From Oscillospiraceae bacterium (GTDB lineage: Bacteria; Bacillota; Clostridia; Oscillospirales; Oscillospiraceae), in contig WRLE01000016.1 in assembly GCA_009777775.1 (NCBI GenBank), positions 1-64,000 on the forward strand: DNA of 64,000 bases, read 5' to 3'. A program made the translations under genes and the position numbers. Each line of letters opens with the position of its first letter. Position 1 is the stretch's first letter. Under the pieces are notes generated by a model. The model searched no databases. It was not told the DNA's origin and was given only the letters and a program-made list of their open reading frames with translations. This document shows, one piece after another, positions 17,119 to 25,844 of this stretch.

Positions 17119-19852
17119 TGATAGTTTCAAAATTATTTTTAGTGAAGCAAAATTTTTAGAATTTATGCAAAGCTTTAGGTTAGAAAAAGTTAATGATGAA
17201 TTAATCACTACCATCGATGATAATGAAAGTAATGATATGTTTACAGCGTCTCCTGAAAAAGCTTTTAATATCAATCACAAATCATTAATTGAGGAAATGG
17301 ACTTCTCTAACCCAATACATGAAGTAGCATTTCATGTGTTCAAGCAACAAATAATGAATAAGTATAATGTTGATATGCCTTCAAAATTTATTGAAACTGA
17401 TGCTGAAAACCTGCGAAGTATGTACGAAATGGTTTATGGAGAAAATGAGAATAAACGAGAATCATTATATTCATTTCGGTTGTCAGAAGAAATTTTATTA
17501 CCTAATTTTGTTGGTATATCATCATTAACACGCTTGTTTAGTGAACGATATATGCATTATGAATGGAATATGCATACAGAAATTAAAGCAACTGCAGATA
17601 ATGAATTTGATTGGTCATATTATCGTGATCATATGACACATCAAGTGCGTAATGCATTTACTGCTATTGAATTGCTAGATAAGCTTACCGTTAGATATGA
17701 AAACCGACAAGATGGAGCTGCTACTGATGTGAAACCTATTTCACTAATTAAAACAATGTCTGAGCTATTATCAGGTCAAGTAAGCTATGGCGATGGAGGC
17801 GCAACGCATATTTCTAGCTATTTTATTGAATCTGTACGCCGAGCAGTAGATGATATAAGATCAAATCTACCTCTTTTTAAAGTGTATGATGACTTGCTGA
17901 AGGTTGTTTATAAATCAACTAATAATAAGTCCATTAAAGTGATTAATGAACGTAAATATAACGTTTTTCTTAATGACCGACTTAGTCAGCATTTTAGTGA
18001 ATACATTATTAGGGCTTCTCTTGTTATGGCAGCTCTATTTCATGATTTCGGATACCCAATAGAATATACTCGACAACAATCGCAAATGCTTGGTAAACTT
18101 ATTGATTCTGCGCATTATTTTATTAGTGAATCACACAGATTTGATGAAATATACAGTCTGCTTTCTGATAGTATACTATGTAGACTCGTAGGTAAAGACG
18201 AAATCAGAAAAGTTTTTTTGGAGACAAATTCTGGAGTTACACATGGGTGTCTCTCTGCATTGGCGTTTTTACTATTCTTTTATGAATCTGGGCAGATTCA
18301 CGGATTACCTGCCGAACAAAGAGCTGCTGTTGAATTAGCTGCTGTTATTATTTATGATCATACTCTTTGGTATCCAAGTATGCCGAAGTATTCTGGTGAT
18401 GATAGTGTACCAAAACTACAATACATAAAGCCATCTAATGTCCATAATCCTTTATCTTATTTTTTCCGATTCTGCGATGATATTCAAGAATGGGAGAGGC
18501 TTTATTTTAAGCTTTCAGATAACGAAAACTTGCGAATATGCTCAGATTGTCATTTACCGATAGTGAGTTTTGTACCTGAATATAGCCATGTAAGTAATAG
18601 TGAAGCCGAAAACAAGCGAGATAGAAAAATTCGTAAATTTCTTAAAGAAAATCCTGCGTATATCTGTGAATGTGTAAGACGAACGCATCCTTCTTTAAAG
18701 GAAGTGACCAAGGCATTATTTGATGTTGCTAGTGCAGCTAATAGTAAAGAAACAAATTGGTCTAATATGCTTGAGCATATAGGAAAGACTGTTATTGCAT
18801 CAGATATTGAATTCAGACGTATAAACATTGTAAATGCTTGTAAGACTGTTGAGTTTATACCATTACAGGATCAATTTGGGTCTGTGAAAATGGAGATATT
18901 GAATAATTCAATTTTTTTACCTGAATCTGTGAAAGCGAAAATGATACCTGTTGATGGTATGAAACGTTCACATGCTCATTATCTTCTACATATTAATTAT
19001 AATCATTATAAAATGCTTCAGATGGCAATTATCGACCCGAATTTTGCTTTTTTTCGTATGAAGGAAATCAACGAAAACTTGAAACCTCTCCTAGAAAGAC
19101 AGCTTTCTTTCCCAGATATATTGGTTTATACTGTTGCATCTATGAATCCCATAACACTGAAAGTACGAATAATAGAACGATTTCTTTTAATGAATGATAT
19201 TAGTATTAGAGAATTAAAATCAATGCCTGAGCCTGATATTAACCGGATTATAAAATATATAATGAAACCAGCCTCATTAAATATGAATAGTAGAAATTTT
19301 AACATATTTTATGCCTGTATAAAAATTTATTTAAATCTTTTATGTAAGTCATATGAGATTCACTCCACGAATCAAACTGATCATGTATTGCTTGGGAAAA
19401 AACCAATTACTAGCAATGAATTTAAAACTGAAATAGAGCAATTAGACGTAAGCATAATAGATGCACAAAGGCCAGGGCTAATAGAATCATATCGAAATAA
19501 ATTTGGAAATGCTCTCGATATGCTGATTCAAGAATTTTTTAAAGACGAGTGTAAAATGATAGGGTATACCGAAACTATAGAACCTGGAATCAAGTCTGGT
19601 CTACCTAGCAAATACTATGAACAATATTGGGACAAAAACAGCGCAAAACGCATTCGTACTGTTGTTAGTACATATTGCAGGTCAACAAATTATGTTTACT
19701 CTCTATATAATGAGGTTGAAGTGGAGAACAATTCTTTTAAGTATATACATACCCTTGATGTACATTCAGATTTAACGATATTTCATGCTCTTGATAGGTG
19801 GATTACGCTAGAAGAAGAAAAATTAACGCTACCAGATGAAGGACAACAATAG
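17111..19852 (+). CDS. 913-aa HD-domain protein with putative zinc site
   Basis: The central part has HD-phosphohydrolase-like features: YYRDHMTHQVRNAF (about residues 174-187), ALFHDFGYPIEY (about 312-323), IIYDHTLWYPS (about 415-425) and FRFCDDIQEWER (about 452-463), a plausible H...HD...H...D metal set. A CSDC ... CEC arrangement (about residues 477-520) may bind zinc. The last 390 residues are unrecognised. AGGAGG at 17097-17102 is 8 nt before the ATG at 17111, which I chose over ATG 17105. The start overlaps the ParA-like gene's stop. HD enzymes act on nucleotides or phosphodiesters; the substrate here is unknown. Confidence 0.7.
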   Translation: MTNDSFKIIFSEAKFLEFMQSFRLEKVNDELITTIDDNESNDMFTASPEKAFNINHKSLIEEMDFSNPIHEVAFHVFKQQIMNKYNVDMPSKFIETDAENLRSMYEMVYGENENKRESLYSFRLSEEILLPNFVGISSLTRLFSERYMHYEWNMHTEIKATADNEFDWSYYRDHMTHQVRNAFTAIELLDKLTVRYENRQDGAATDVKPISLIKTMSELLSGQVSYGDGGATHISSYFIESVRRAVDDIRSNLPLFKVYDDLLKVVYKSTNNKSIKVINERKYNVFLNDRLSQHFSEYIIRASLVMAALFHDFGYPIEYTRQQSQMLGKLIDSAHYFISESHRFDEIYSLLSDSILCRLVGKDEIRKVFLETNSGVTHGCLSALAFLLFFYESGQIHGLPAEQRAAVELAAVIIYDHTLWYPSMPKYSGDDSVPKLQYIKPSNVHNPLSYFFRFCDDIQEWERLYFKLSDNENLRICSDCHLPIVSFVPEYSHVSNSEAENKRDRKIRKFLKENPAYICECVRRTHPSLKEVTKALFDVASAANSKETNWSNMLEHIGKTVIASDIEFRRINIVNACKTVEFIPLQDQFGSVKMEILNNSIFLPESVKAKMIPVDGMKRSHAHYLLHINYNHYKMLQMAIIDPNFAFFRMKEINENLKPLLERQLSFPDILVYTVASMNPITLKVRIIERFLLMNDISIRELKSMPEPDINRIIKYIMKPASLNMNSRNFNIFYACIKIYLNLLCKSYEIHSTNQTDHVLLGKKPITSNEFKTEIEQLDVSIIDAQRPGLIESYRNKFGNALDMLIQEFFKDECKMIGYTETIEPGIKSGLPSKYYEQYWDKNSAKRIRTVVSTYCRSTNYVYSLYNEVEVENNSFKYIHTLDVHSDLTIFHALDRWITLEEEKLTLPDEGQQ

Positions 19853-19993
19853 TTTTTCATGACCTGTGCGATATAGTTCTGAGCTATAACTCAGTAATGC
19901 ATGTAATCTTAATCTATGATATAGAGAGATCCTACTGGTTAGTAAAAAGTATTCCTTTGCTTGTATTTTTGATAAGAGAGTATAAGGTGATAA

Positions 19994-20016
19994 TAAAAAA
20001 GAGTTAATAAAACTCT
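19994..20016 (-). terminator. minus-strand terminator-like hairpin
   Basis: On the minus strand AGAGTT-N5-AACTCT is followed directly by TTTTTT. No minus-strand gene upstream is evident, so an unannotated small RNA from the right, or readthrough control, is possible. Confidence 0.4.
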
Positions 20017-20149
20017 CGGGTTATGCTCAGTTGCATGAATTGTCTGCTGATGAACATATATAAGTAATATGAACACAGAGAGCGAGCTTGGCGAATACCG
20101 TGTCCTAGTATGCTTGCTAATCCTTATCATTGTGATATAATTATTGTCA

Positions 20150-20178
20150 TTGACAAACATGAATAGTATATGTGTTAT
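20150..20178 (+). promoter_or_regulatory. candidate promoter upstream of topB
   Basis: TTGACA (20150-20155), 17 nt, TGTTAT (20173-20178). The -35 overlaps the 13-bp palindrome TTGTCA-T-TGACAA. The distance to topB is long (about 175 nt). Confidence 0.3.
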
Positions 20179-20248
20179 ATGAAGAACGATGTTTGATTAA
20201 TACTTATACAAGACGATTAATAATGCAATTCTCAACTGCTCAGAAATA

Positions 20249-20276
20249 AGATTCTTCACTTCGTTCAGAATGACAC
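20249..20276 (-). repeat. right copy of the perfect 28-bp inverted repeat flanking the island (repeat A)
   Basis: Begins AGATTCTTCACTTCG and ends CAGAATGACAC. It is the exact reverse complement of 3085-3112. Confidence 0.85.
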
Positions 20277-20355
20277 GGTGGGTGTAGGCACATACACATA
20301 ACATACACATACACATATCATAAATATTCAAACACAAAGAAAGGCAATAGATACC

Positions 20356-22551
20356 ATGGGGAAATCCCTTGTTTTGGCGGAGAAGCCTTCGGTGGGGCGG
20401 GAGATTGCTCGGGTGTTGGGGTGTCGGCAGAATGCTGATGGGTATATCGGCGGAGATAAGTATGTCGTCACTTGGGCGCTGGGGCATTTGGTCACACTGG
20501 CTGAACCGGAATCATATAATAAAGAATATAAGACTTGGAAGCTGGATTATTTACCGATGCTTCCTAAGAAGATGCAGCTTGTGGTGATAAAGAACACTTC
20601 TAAGCAATATAATATTGTACAGGGTTTGATTAGACGAAACGATATTGATGATATTATCATTGCTACCGATGCTGGGCGTGAAGGGGAGCTGGTGGCTCGC
20701 TGGATTTTGCTCAAGGCTGGGAATAAGAAGCCCATTAAGAGGCTTTGGATTTCGTCGCAAACCGAAAAGGCTGTGCGGGAGGGTTTTGCGAAGCTTCAAC
20801 CTGGGGGTAATTATAACAATCTTTATTTATCTGCCCAGGCGAGAGCAGAAGCGGATTGGCTTGTTGGACTCAATGTCACTCGGGCTTTGACTTGTAAGCA
20901 TAATGCTCAGCTTTCTGCTGGGAGGGTTCAGACTCCAACTTTGGCAATGATTGTTGCTAGAGAGCAGGACATCAAGAGCTTTGTGCCAAAGGAATATTAT
21001 AATGTGAGGGCAAAGCTACAGGGCTTCAATGCTCTTTGGAAAGACAGCAAGGGTCAATCTAGGATTTTTGATAAGGATAAAGCTGAAGCTTTGTTGGCGG
21101 CTTGTTCGGGTAAAGAGGCAATTGCCACTGAGGTTAGTAAGCAATACAAGCAAAAGCCTCCTCCGGCTGCATATGACTTGACGGAGCTCCAGAGGGATGC
21201 AAATAAAAAATATGCATATTCGGCGAAGCAGACTTTGTCGATAATGCAATCATTGTATGAATACCACAAGCTTTTAACCTATCCCAGGACGGATTCCCGA
21301 TATGTCACTGATGATATTGTTTCCACTCTCCCAGATCGACTGCGGGGTATTGCTGTGGGGCAATATCGTGATTTGGCAGCAGCATTATTGAAGGCGAGAC
21401 CTTTGTCCACCCGCTATTTGGTGGACAACAATAAGGTCAGCGACCATCATGCTATTATTCCCACTGAGGAGCAGGCGAATCTTTCTGCCTTGTCTCCCGA
21501 AGAGCGTAATGTTTATGATTTAGTTGTTCGTAGATTTTTAGCTGTATTGTCTCCTGCTTATGAATATGAGGAAGTCAAGCTAACTGTCACCATTGGGAAA
21601 GAAAAGTTCCATGCCAGGGGGCAGAGCGTCACTTCGCCAGGTTGGAGACAGGCGTATGAGCGAGATTTGCTAGATGACGATGATGCTGAACAAGATAGCG
21701 ATGAGCAGGATCAAATGCTTCCTCAGATTCGCCAGGGTGATAAATTAGAGTTAAAGTCCTGTGAAATTACAACTGGAAAGACGAAACCGCCGTCGCGGTA
21801 TAATGAAGCCACATTGCTCACTGCCATGGAGAATCCTTCCGACAGCACAATGAGCAGCGAATTACGCTCTGTGTTGAAAACTACGAGCGGTTTGGGGACT
21901 CCTGCCACTCGAGCTGACATCATTGAAAAGCTTTTTTCCTCTTTTTATGTAGAACGGCGATGGAAAGAAATTGTTCCCACTTCAAAGGGTATTCAAGTGG
22001 TGAATTTGGCTCCTGAAGATTTGAAATCTGCCACTTTAACTGCGAAATGGGAGCAGGAGTTAGCTCTCATCAGTAAAGGTGAGAGTAAAAGTGATGACTT
22101 CATTAATCAAATGCATAACTATACTAAAAAGCTTGTTTCCGATGTTGTGCGTAGCGAGGCGAAATATACCCATGATAATATGACTAAAGAAAAATGTCCT
22201 GATTGTGGTGGGTTTTTGCTTGATGTGAATAGTAAAAATGGTAAAATGAGGGTTTGTGCAGATAGGGATTGCGGTTATCGAAAGAGCGTTTCCACTCAAA
22301 CCAATGCTCGCTGTCCCAATTGTAATAAAAAGTTGGAACTTCGTGGTGAAGATGAAAAACGGACTTTTTACTGTGTTTGCGGTCATAGGGAGAGGCTTTC
22401 AGATTATGAAAAACGCCGTGCCACAGCGGGCGCGACGAAAAATGATGTTAGGGATTATATGGCTTCCCAGAGTAGGCAAAATGTGAGCAGTGGTAATTCT
22501 TCATTGGCTGATGCTTTGGCGAAATGGCAGGAAGCCAATACAGATGATTAA
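20356..22551 (+). CDS. topB: DNA topoisomerase III
   Basis: This 731-aa type IA topoisomerase relaxes and decatenates DNA through a 5'-phosphotyrosine. The Toprim domain starts at the N-terminus (LVLAEKPSVGREIARVLG) and has DAGREGE near residue 106. The active-site Tyr is in LLTYPRTDSRYVTDD (about residue 310). The C-terminus carries two zinc-ribbon repeats, CPDCGG...CADRDCGYRKS and CPNCNKK...CVCGHRE. The start ATG follows AGAAAGG by 11 nt. It is the first gene right of the island, and its base composition is less AT-rich. Free-standing TopB copies are common in Clostridia both in the core genome and on conjugative elements; no conjugation genes are nearby. Confidence 0.95.
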   Translation: MGKSLVLAEKPSVGREIARVLGCRQNADGYIGGDKYVVTWALGHLVTLAEPESYNKEYKTWKLDYLPMLPKKMQLVVIKNTSKQYNIVQGLIRRNDIDDIIIATDAGREGELVARWILLKAGNKKPIKRLWISSQTEKAVREGFAKLQPGGNYNNLYLSAQARAEADWLVGLNVTRALTCKHNAQLSAGRVQTPTLAMIVAREQDIKSFVPKEYYNVRAKLQGFNALWKDSKGQSRIFDKDKAEALLAACSGKEAIATEVSKQYKQKPPPAAYDLTELQRDANKKYAYSAKQTLSIMQSLYEYHKLLTYPRTDSRYVTDDIVSTLPDRLRGIAVGQYRDLAAALLKARPLSTRYLVDNNKVSDHHAIIPTEEQANLSALSPEERNVYDLVVRRFLAVLSPAYEYEEVKLTVTIGKEKFHARGQSVTSPGWRQAYERDLLDDDDAEQDSDEQDQMLPQIRQGDKLELKSCEITTGKTKPPSRYNEATLLTAMENPSDSTMSSELRSVLKTTSGLGTPATRADIIEKLFSSFYVERRWKEIVPTSKGIQVVNLAPEDLKSATLTAKWEQELALISKGESKSDDFINQMHNYTKKLVSDVVRSEAKYTHDNMTKEKCPDCGGFLLDVNSKNGKMRVCADRDCGYRKSVSTQTNARCPNCNKKLELRGEDEKRTFYCVCGHRERLSDYEKRRATAGATKNDVRDYMASQSRQNVSSGNSSLADALAKWQEANTDD

Positions 22552-22642
22552 GTTGGTAATTATATGAAAGGTATCTTCATGCGATGCTTAAGAGAGTAAC
22601 TGTGACCGAGATATTTCATTATTATGCTTTATTGGAGCAATA

Positions 22643-22671
22643 AGATTCTTCGCTGGCGCTCAGAATGATAC
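22643..22671 (-). repeat. dispersed repeat A, variant copy
   Basis: AGATTCTTCGC...CTCAGAATGATAC lies between the convergent topB and rhomboid genes. The centre differs from the island-flanking copies. Confidence 0.7.
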
Positions 22672-22712
22672 TGTTAGTGCGTCTGGAATACTCGCTGTGC
22701 AGTAATTTTCGT

Positions 22713-23282
22713 TTAGCTGCGTCTTCGTTGGGAGAGGATGTAGCCGAAGAAGCCGCCGCAGATGCCGCCTATTATGTGGGCTAGTTGGGATACATTATCG
22801 ACGATGGCGATTCCTTTGACTACTTCGCCACCGATATATAAGACGAATACAAGGAGCATTGTCAATGGCAGTGTTCCTTTTTTGTATACAAGAAATGTTG
22901 ACATTATTATTAACATGAAGACAATTCCGCTGGCTCCTAGAAGCGCAGAGCGGGGGAAAAAGACAAATTGTATGATGCCTGAAATGAGTGCTGTGGATAA
23001 TATTACCAGGAGTAGTGATTTCGAGCCAAAGCGTTCTTCCACAGGGGGTCCTATCACCAGTAATAGTAGCATATTTGATACATAATGGCCCATGTCTGCG
23101 TGACCGATTACATGGAGGAAGAAACGCATATATGCTTGCAGGTTGTTTAGGGGAGCGCGGTATATGCTAAATAGTGTCCTTGTTGCAAGGCTTCCGGGGA
23201 GGCTTCCCAGGATCAATGCGACGAAGGATATTCCTGCGAAGGTCAGTATAACTGGGGAGTTGTAGGTTATTTTTCTTTGCAT
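22713..23282 (-). CDS. rhomboid family intramembrane serine protease
   Basis: A 189-aa polytopic membrane protein with about six spans. It has the rhomboid signatures HADMGHYVSNM in the second helix region, the catalytic Ser in GASGIVFML (about residue 117) and the catalytic His in QLAHIIGGICGG (about residue 170). It cleaves substrates within the membrane; the substrate is unknown. It is convergent with topB and stands alone on its strand. Length is at the short end of the family but all core elements are visible. Confidence 0.88.
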   Translation of the reverse strand: MQRKITYNSPVILTFAGISFVALILGSLPGSLATRTLFSIYRAPLNNLQAYMRFFLHVIGHADMGHYVSNMLLLLVIGPPVEERFGSKSLLLVILSTALISGIIQFVFFPRSALLGASGIVFMLIIMSTFLVYKKGTLPLTMLLVFVLYIGGEVVKGIAIVDNVSQLAHIIGGICGGFFGYILSQRRRS

Positions 23283-23482
23283 GATTTATGCCTTTCCGTC
23301 TTGTGTTGCTTTTTATTTTATCATATTCTCTATGAAAACACGAATCTTGTTCTTTTTTTGTTATTCGTTGTATTTGCAACCGAATGTTTTGCTGGATGCA
23401 GCTATACTTTCATTAAGCTATCTAGTGTATTGTATGTAAAATAGCTAGCTTTATCATAGCAAATAAATGGGAGGAATACTAT

Positions 23483-25066
23483 ATGGCAATGTTTTGTTTT
23501 CAATGTGAGCAGACTCTGAGGGGAGTTGCTTGTACAGTTAGTGGTGTATGTGGGAAAAGAGAGGATACTGGGAAACTTCAAGACCTGCTTACTGGTGAGT
23601 TAATTGGTCTTGCGCGAGCTGCCGATGGTACAGAGCCTGATGAAAAGACGCATCTTGCAATTATCAACGGATTGTTCACCACAATGACCAATGTGAATTT
23701 TGATAATGATTCATTAAACCAACAAATCGAAGCAATCAGGGAAGAAAAAAATGTGCTTGTTCCCCAATGCGAAGATTGTGCGAAACCTTGTGGGAGAAAC
23801 GACCCATATGATATGGATCTTCTATGGGAAGAAAACGAGGATATTCGTTCTTTGAAATCATTGTTGTTATTCGGACTTCGTGGCATGGCTGCATATGCTC
23901 ATCATGCTTATGCCTTGGGAAAAACAGATGAAACAGTAATTGATTTCTTTTATAAAGGATTATTCGCCATCGGCGATGAAAAAACCGCCGAGGAATTACT
24001 ACCATTGGTACTGGAACTTGGTACTGTGAACTTGAAGTGCATGGAAATGCTGGATGCAGCGAATACTGAAGCTTTTGGTATTCCTGTTCCAACTAGTGTT
24101 AGCACAAATTTGGAAGCAGGACCTTTCATCGTCATAACTGGTCATGACTTGAATGATCTGAAAATGCTTCTTGACCAAACTGAGGGGAAGGGTATCAATA
24201 TCTACACCCATGGTGAAATGCTTCCTGCCCATGGATATCCAGAGTTGAAGAAGTACTCCCATCTAAAGGGGAATTTCGGTACAGCTTGGCAGAGCCAGCA
24301 AAAGGAGTTTGATGGTATTCCAGCTCCAATTTTGTTCACGACCAATTGTCTGATGCCTGTCAGAGACAGTTATAGTGACAGGGTCTTTACAACAGCTGTG
24401 GTCGCATATCCTGGCATGACTCATATTGGTGGAAACAAGGACTTTAGTCCTGTCATTGAGAAGGCTCTAGAACTTGGTGGCTACAATGAGCAACGCAATA
24501 TGACGGGTATCAATGGAGGTAGTGTCTTAACCACAGGTTTTGCTAAAGATACTGTTCTCTCCGTGGCAGGTACTATTATTGATGCTGTGAAATCAGGTGA
24601 TATAAAGCACTTTTTCCTTGTGGGTGGTTGCGATGGTGCGAAGGAGGGGCGAAACTATTATACCGATTTCGTGAAACAAACTCCTAAAGATACGATTGTT
24701 CTCACTCTCGCTTGCGGGAAATATCGTTTCAACGATTTGGATATTGGCACCATTGGCGGTCTGCCTCGCATTATTGATATGGGTCAATGCAACGATGCTT
24801 TCAGTGCCATTATGGTTGCTGTTGCCTTGGCAGAAGCCTTTGAGTGTTCGGTGAACGAGCTTCCTTTGACATTGGTACTATCTTGGTATGAGCAAAAGGC
24901 TGTTAGTATACTTTTGACTTTGTTATCACTGGGGATAAAAAATATTTACATTGGTCCCAGCTTGCCGGCTTTCGTATCACCGAATATCCTCAATGTCTTA
25001 GTGGATGAATATAGCCTCACTCCGATTTCCACTCCTGAGGCAGACTTGGCTGCTATCCTCGGTTAA
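23483..25066 (+). CDS. hcp: hydroxylamine reductase / hybrid cluster protein
   Basis: This 527-aa protein is a clear Hcp. The N-terminus holds the cubane ligands, CFQCEQTLRGVACTVSGVCGK (four Cys within about residues 4-23). The hybrid cluster ligands are seen in the conserved motifs AAYAHHAYALG, NCLMPVRDSY, CDGAKEGRNYY, LACGKYRF and SWYEQKAV. Hcp reduces hydroxylamine or NO and can S-nitrosylate proteins in anaerobes. SD GGGAGGA is 7 nt from ATG. A strong terminator follows at 25109-25148, so it is likely monocistronic. Proximity to bacteriohemerythrin suggests a local oxygen/nitrosative-stress cluster. Confidence 0.97.
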   Translation: MAMFCFQCEQTLRGVACTVSGVCGKREDTGKLQDLLTGELIGLARAADGTEPDEKTHLAIINGLFTTMTNVNFDNDSLNQQIEAIREEKNVLVPQCEDCAKPCGRNDPYDMDLLWEENEDIRSLKSLLLFGLRGMAAYAHHAYALGKTDETVIDFFYKGLFAIGDEKTAEELLPLVLELGTVNLKCMEMLDAANTEAFGIPVPTSVSTNLEAGPFIVITGHDLNDLKMLLDQTEGKGINIYTHGEMLPAHGYPELKKYSHLKGNFGTAWQSQQKEFDGIPAPILFTTNCLMPVRDSYSDRVFTTAVVAYPGMTHIGGNKDFSPVIEKALELGGYNEQRNMTGINGGSVLTTGFAKDTVLSVAGTIIDAVKSGDIKHFFLVGGCDGAKEGRNYYTDFVKQTPKDTIVLTLACGKYRFNDLDIGTIGGLPRIIDMGQCNDAFSAIMVAVALAEAFECSVNELPLTLVLSWYEQKAVSILLTLLSLGIKNIYIGPSLPAFVSPNILNVLVDEYSLTPISTPEADLAAILG

Positions 25067-25108
25067 TTTGGTTTTGATTATGTTTAATTGAATATTGGAG
25101 CATACGCA

Positions 25109-25148
25109 ACAAAACCAAGGTCGTTCTACTGGACTACCTTGGTTTTGT
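25109..25148 (+). terminator. rho-independent terminator of hcp
   Basis: A perfect 12-bp stem around CAAAACCAAGG / CCTTGGTTTTG with a 16-nt loop. The 3' arm supplies the T run. Confidence 0.85.
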
Positions 25149-25361
25149 ATTGTACAACTCATGTTAGTCTGAGTGCTTGCATATTTGTTTTGGCTTTGTT
25201 ATTATGTAATTATTAAAATTCAACGAAATTATAATCATAAGCATTAATTTCTAATCGAACGAAGTTTTAATCTAACGAAATGAGAGTCGCAACCGAGCTT
25301 GCTCGTTCATGACCGAATGAGTGAAGATTTAAACGAAGATTTAAAACGAAAGGGATGAATA

Positions 25362-25826
25362 ATGGCAGAAAACGAAATTAAAGAAGAAATGGAAAATACA
25401 TACCATATTGTACTACTGGAACACAATTTATTTATTGTCTGGAAACCTGAATACAATCTTGGTGTGCCTATAATAGATGAGCAGCATAGAGGGGTTGTTA
25501 CTACAATAAACTCATTTCATTATGGAATGCAAAACCATTATGTGAAAGAAATGCTCTTGCCGATAATTGAAATGATTCATGATTATACGAGAATTCATTT
25601 TAAATTGGAAGAAGACTTTTTGGAAAAATGTAGTTTTCCAAATGCGGAGGAGCATCACGAACTCCATCGGGCGTTGCTTGTACGACTCAATGAGGTCGGC
25701 AGGCAGAGCATGATTGATAATGACCCATTCCAATTCATGGAGTTTCTCAAACAATGGTGGATAAACCACATACTTCATGAGGATATAAATTTCCGCAACT
25801 TTCTACTTAGCACAGCGGGGAAATAA
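25362..25826 (+). CDS. bacteriohemerythrin
   Basis: This 154-aa four-helix protein binds O2 (or NO) at a di-iron site. Ligands are visible in order: His and Glu in PIIDEQHRGVV, FHYGM, HDYTRIHFKLEEDFL, EEHHELH, and HILHEDINFRNF, matching the H...H-x3-E...H-x3-H...H-x4-D pattern. The first 25 residues are an extension before the domain. The SD is AAAGGG before ATG. The upstream 130 bp contain several AACGAA motifs of unknown meaning. It lies 19 nt before the HipA-like gene, so the two are probably cotranscribed. Confidence 0.9.
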   Translation: MAENEIKEEMENTYHIVLLEHNLFIVWKPEYNLGVPIIDEQHRGVVTTINSFHYGMQNHYVKEMLLPIIEMIHDYTRIHFKLEEDFLEKCSFPNAEEHHELHRALLVRLNEVGRQSMIDNDPFQFMEFLKQWWINHILHEDINFRNFLLSTAGK

Positions 25827-25844
25827 TCATTTAAGGAGCAAGCC

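Larger units (their letters stand above)
19853..20355. other. intergenic region at the right edge of the island
   Basis: No credible gene. It holds a minus-strand terminator-like hairpin (19994-20016), a palindrome TTGTCA-T-TGACAA (20143-20155), a candidate promoter (20150-20178) and the right copy of the 28-bp inverted repeat (20249-20276). Short minus-strand open frames here run through the repeat. Confidence 0.6.

Noticed and set aside
19939-20160. 73-codon minus-strand frame
   Set aside because: No SD, unusual composition, and it crosses an internal minus-strand terminator hairpin.
20356-22551. topB as part of a conjugative element carrying the island
   Set aside because: No relaxase, type IV secretion or integrase gene is present in the window, and the base composition of topB differs from the island.
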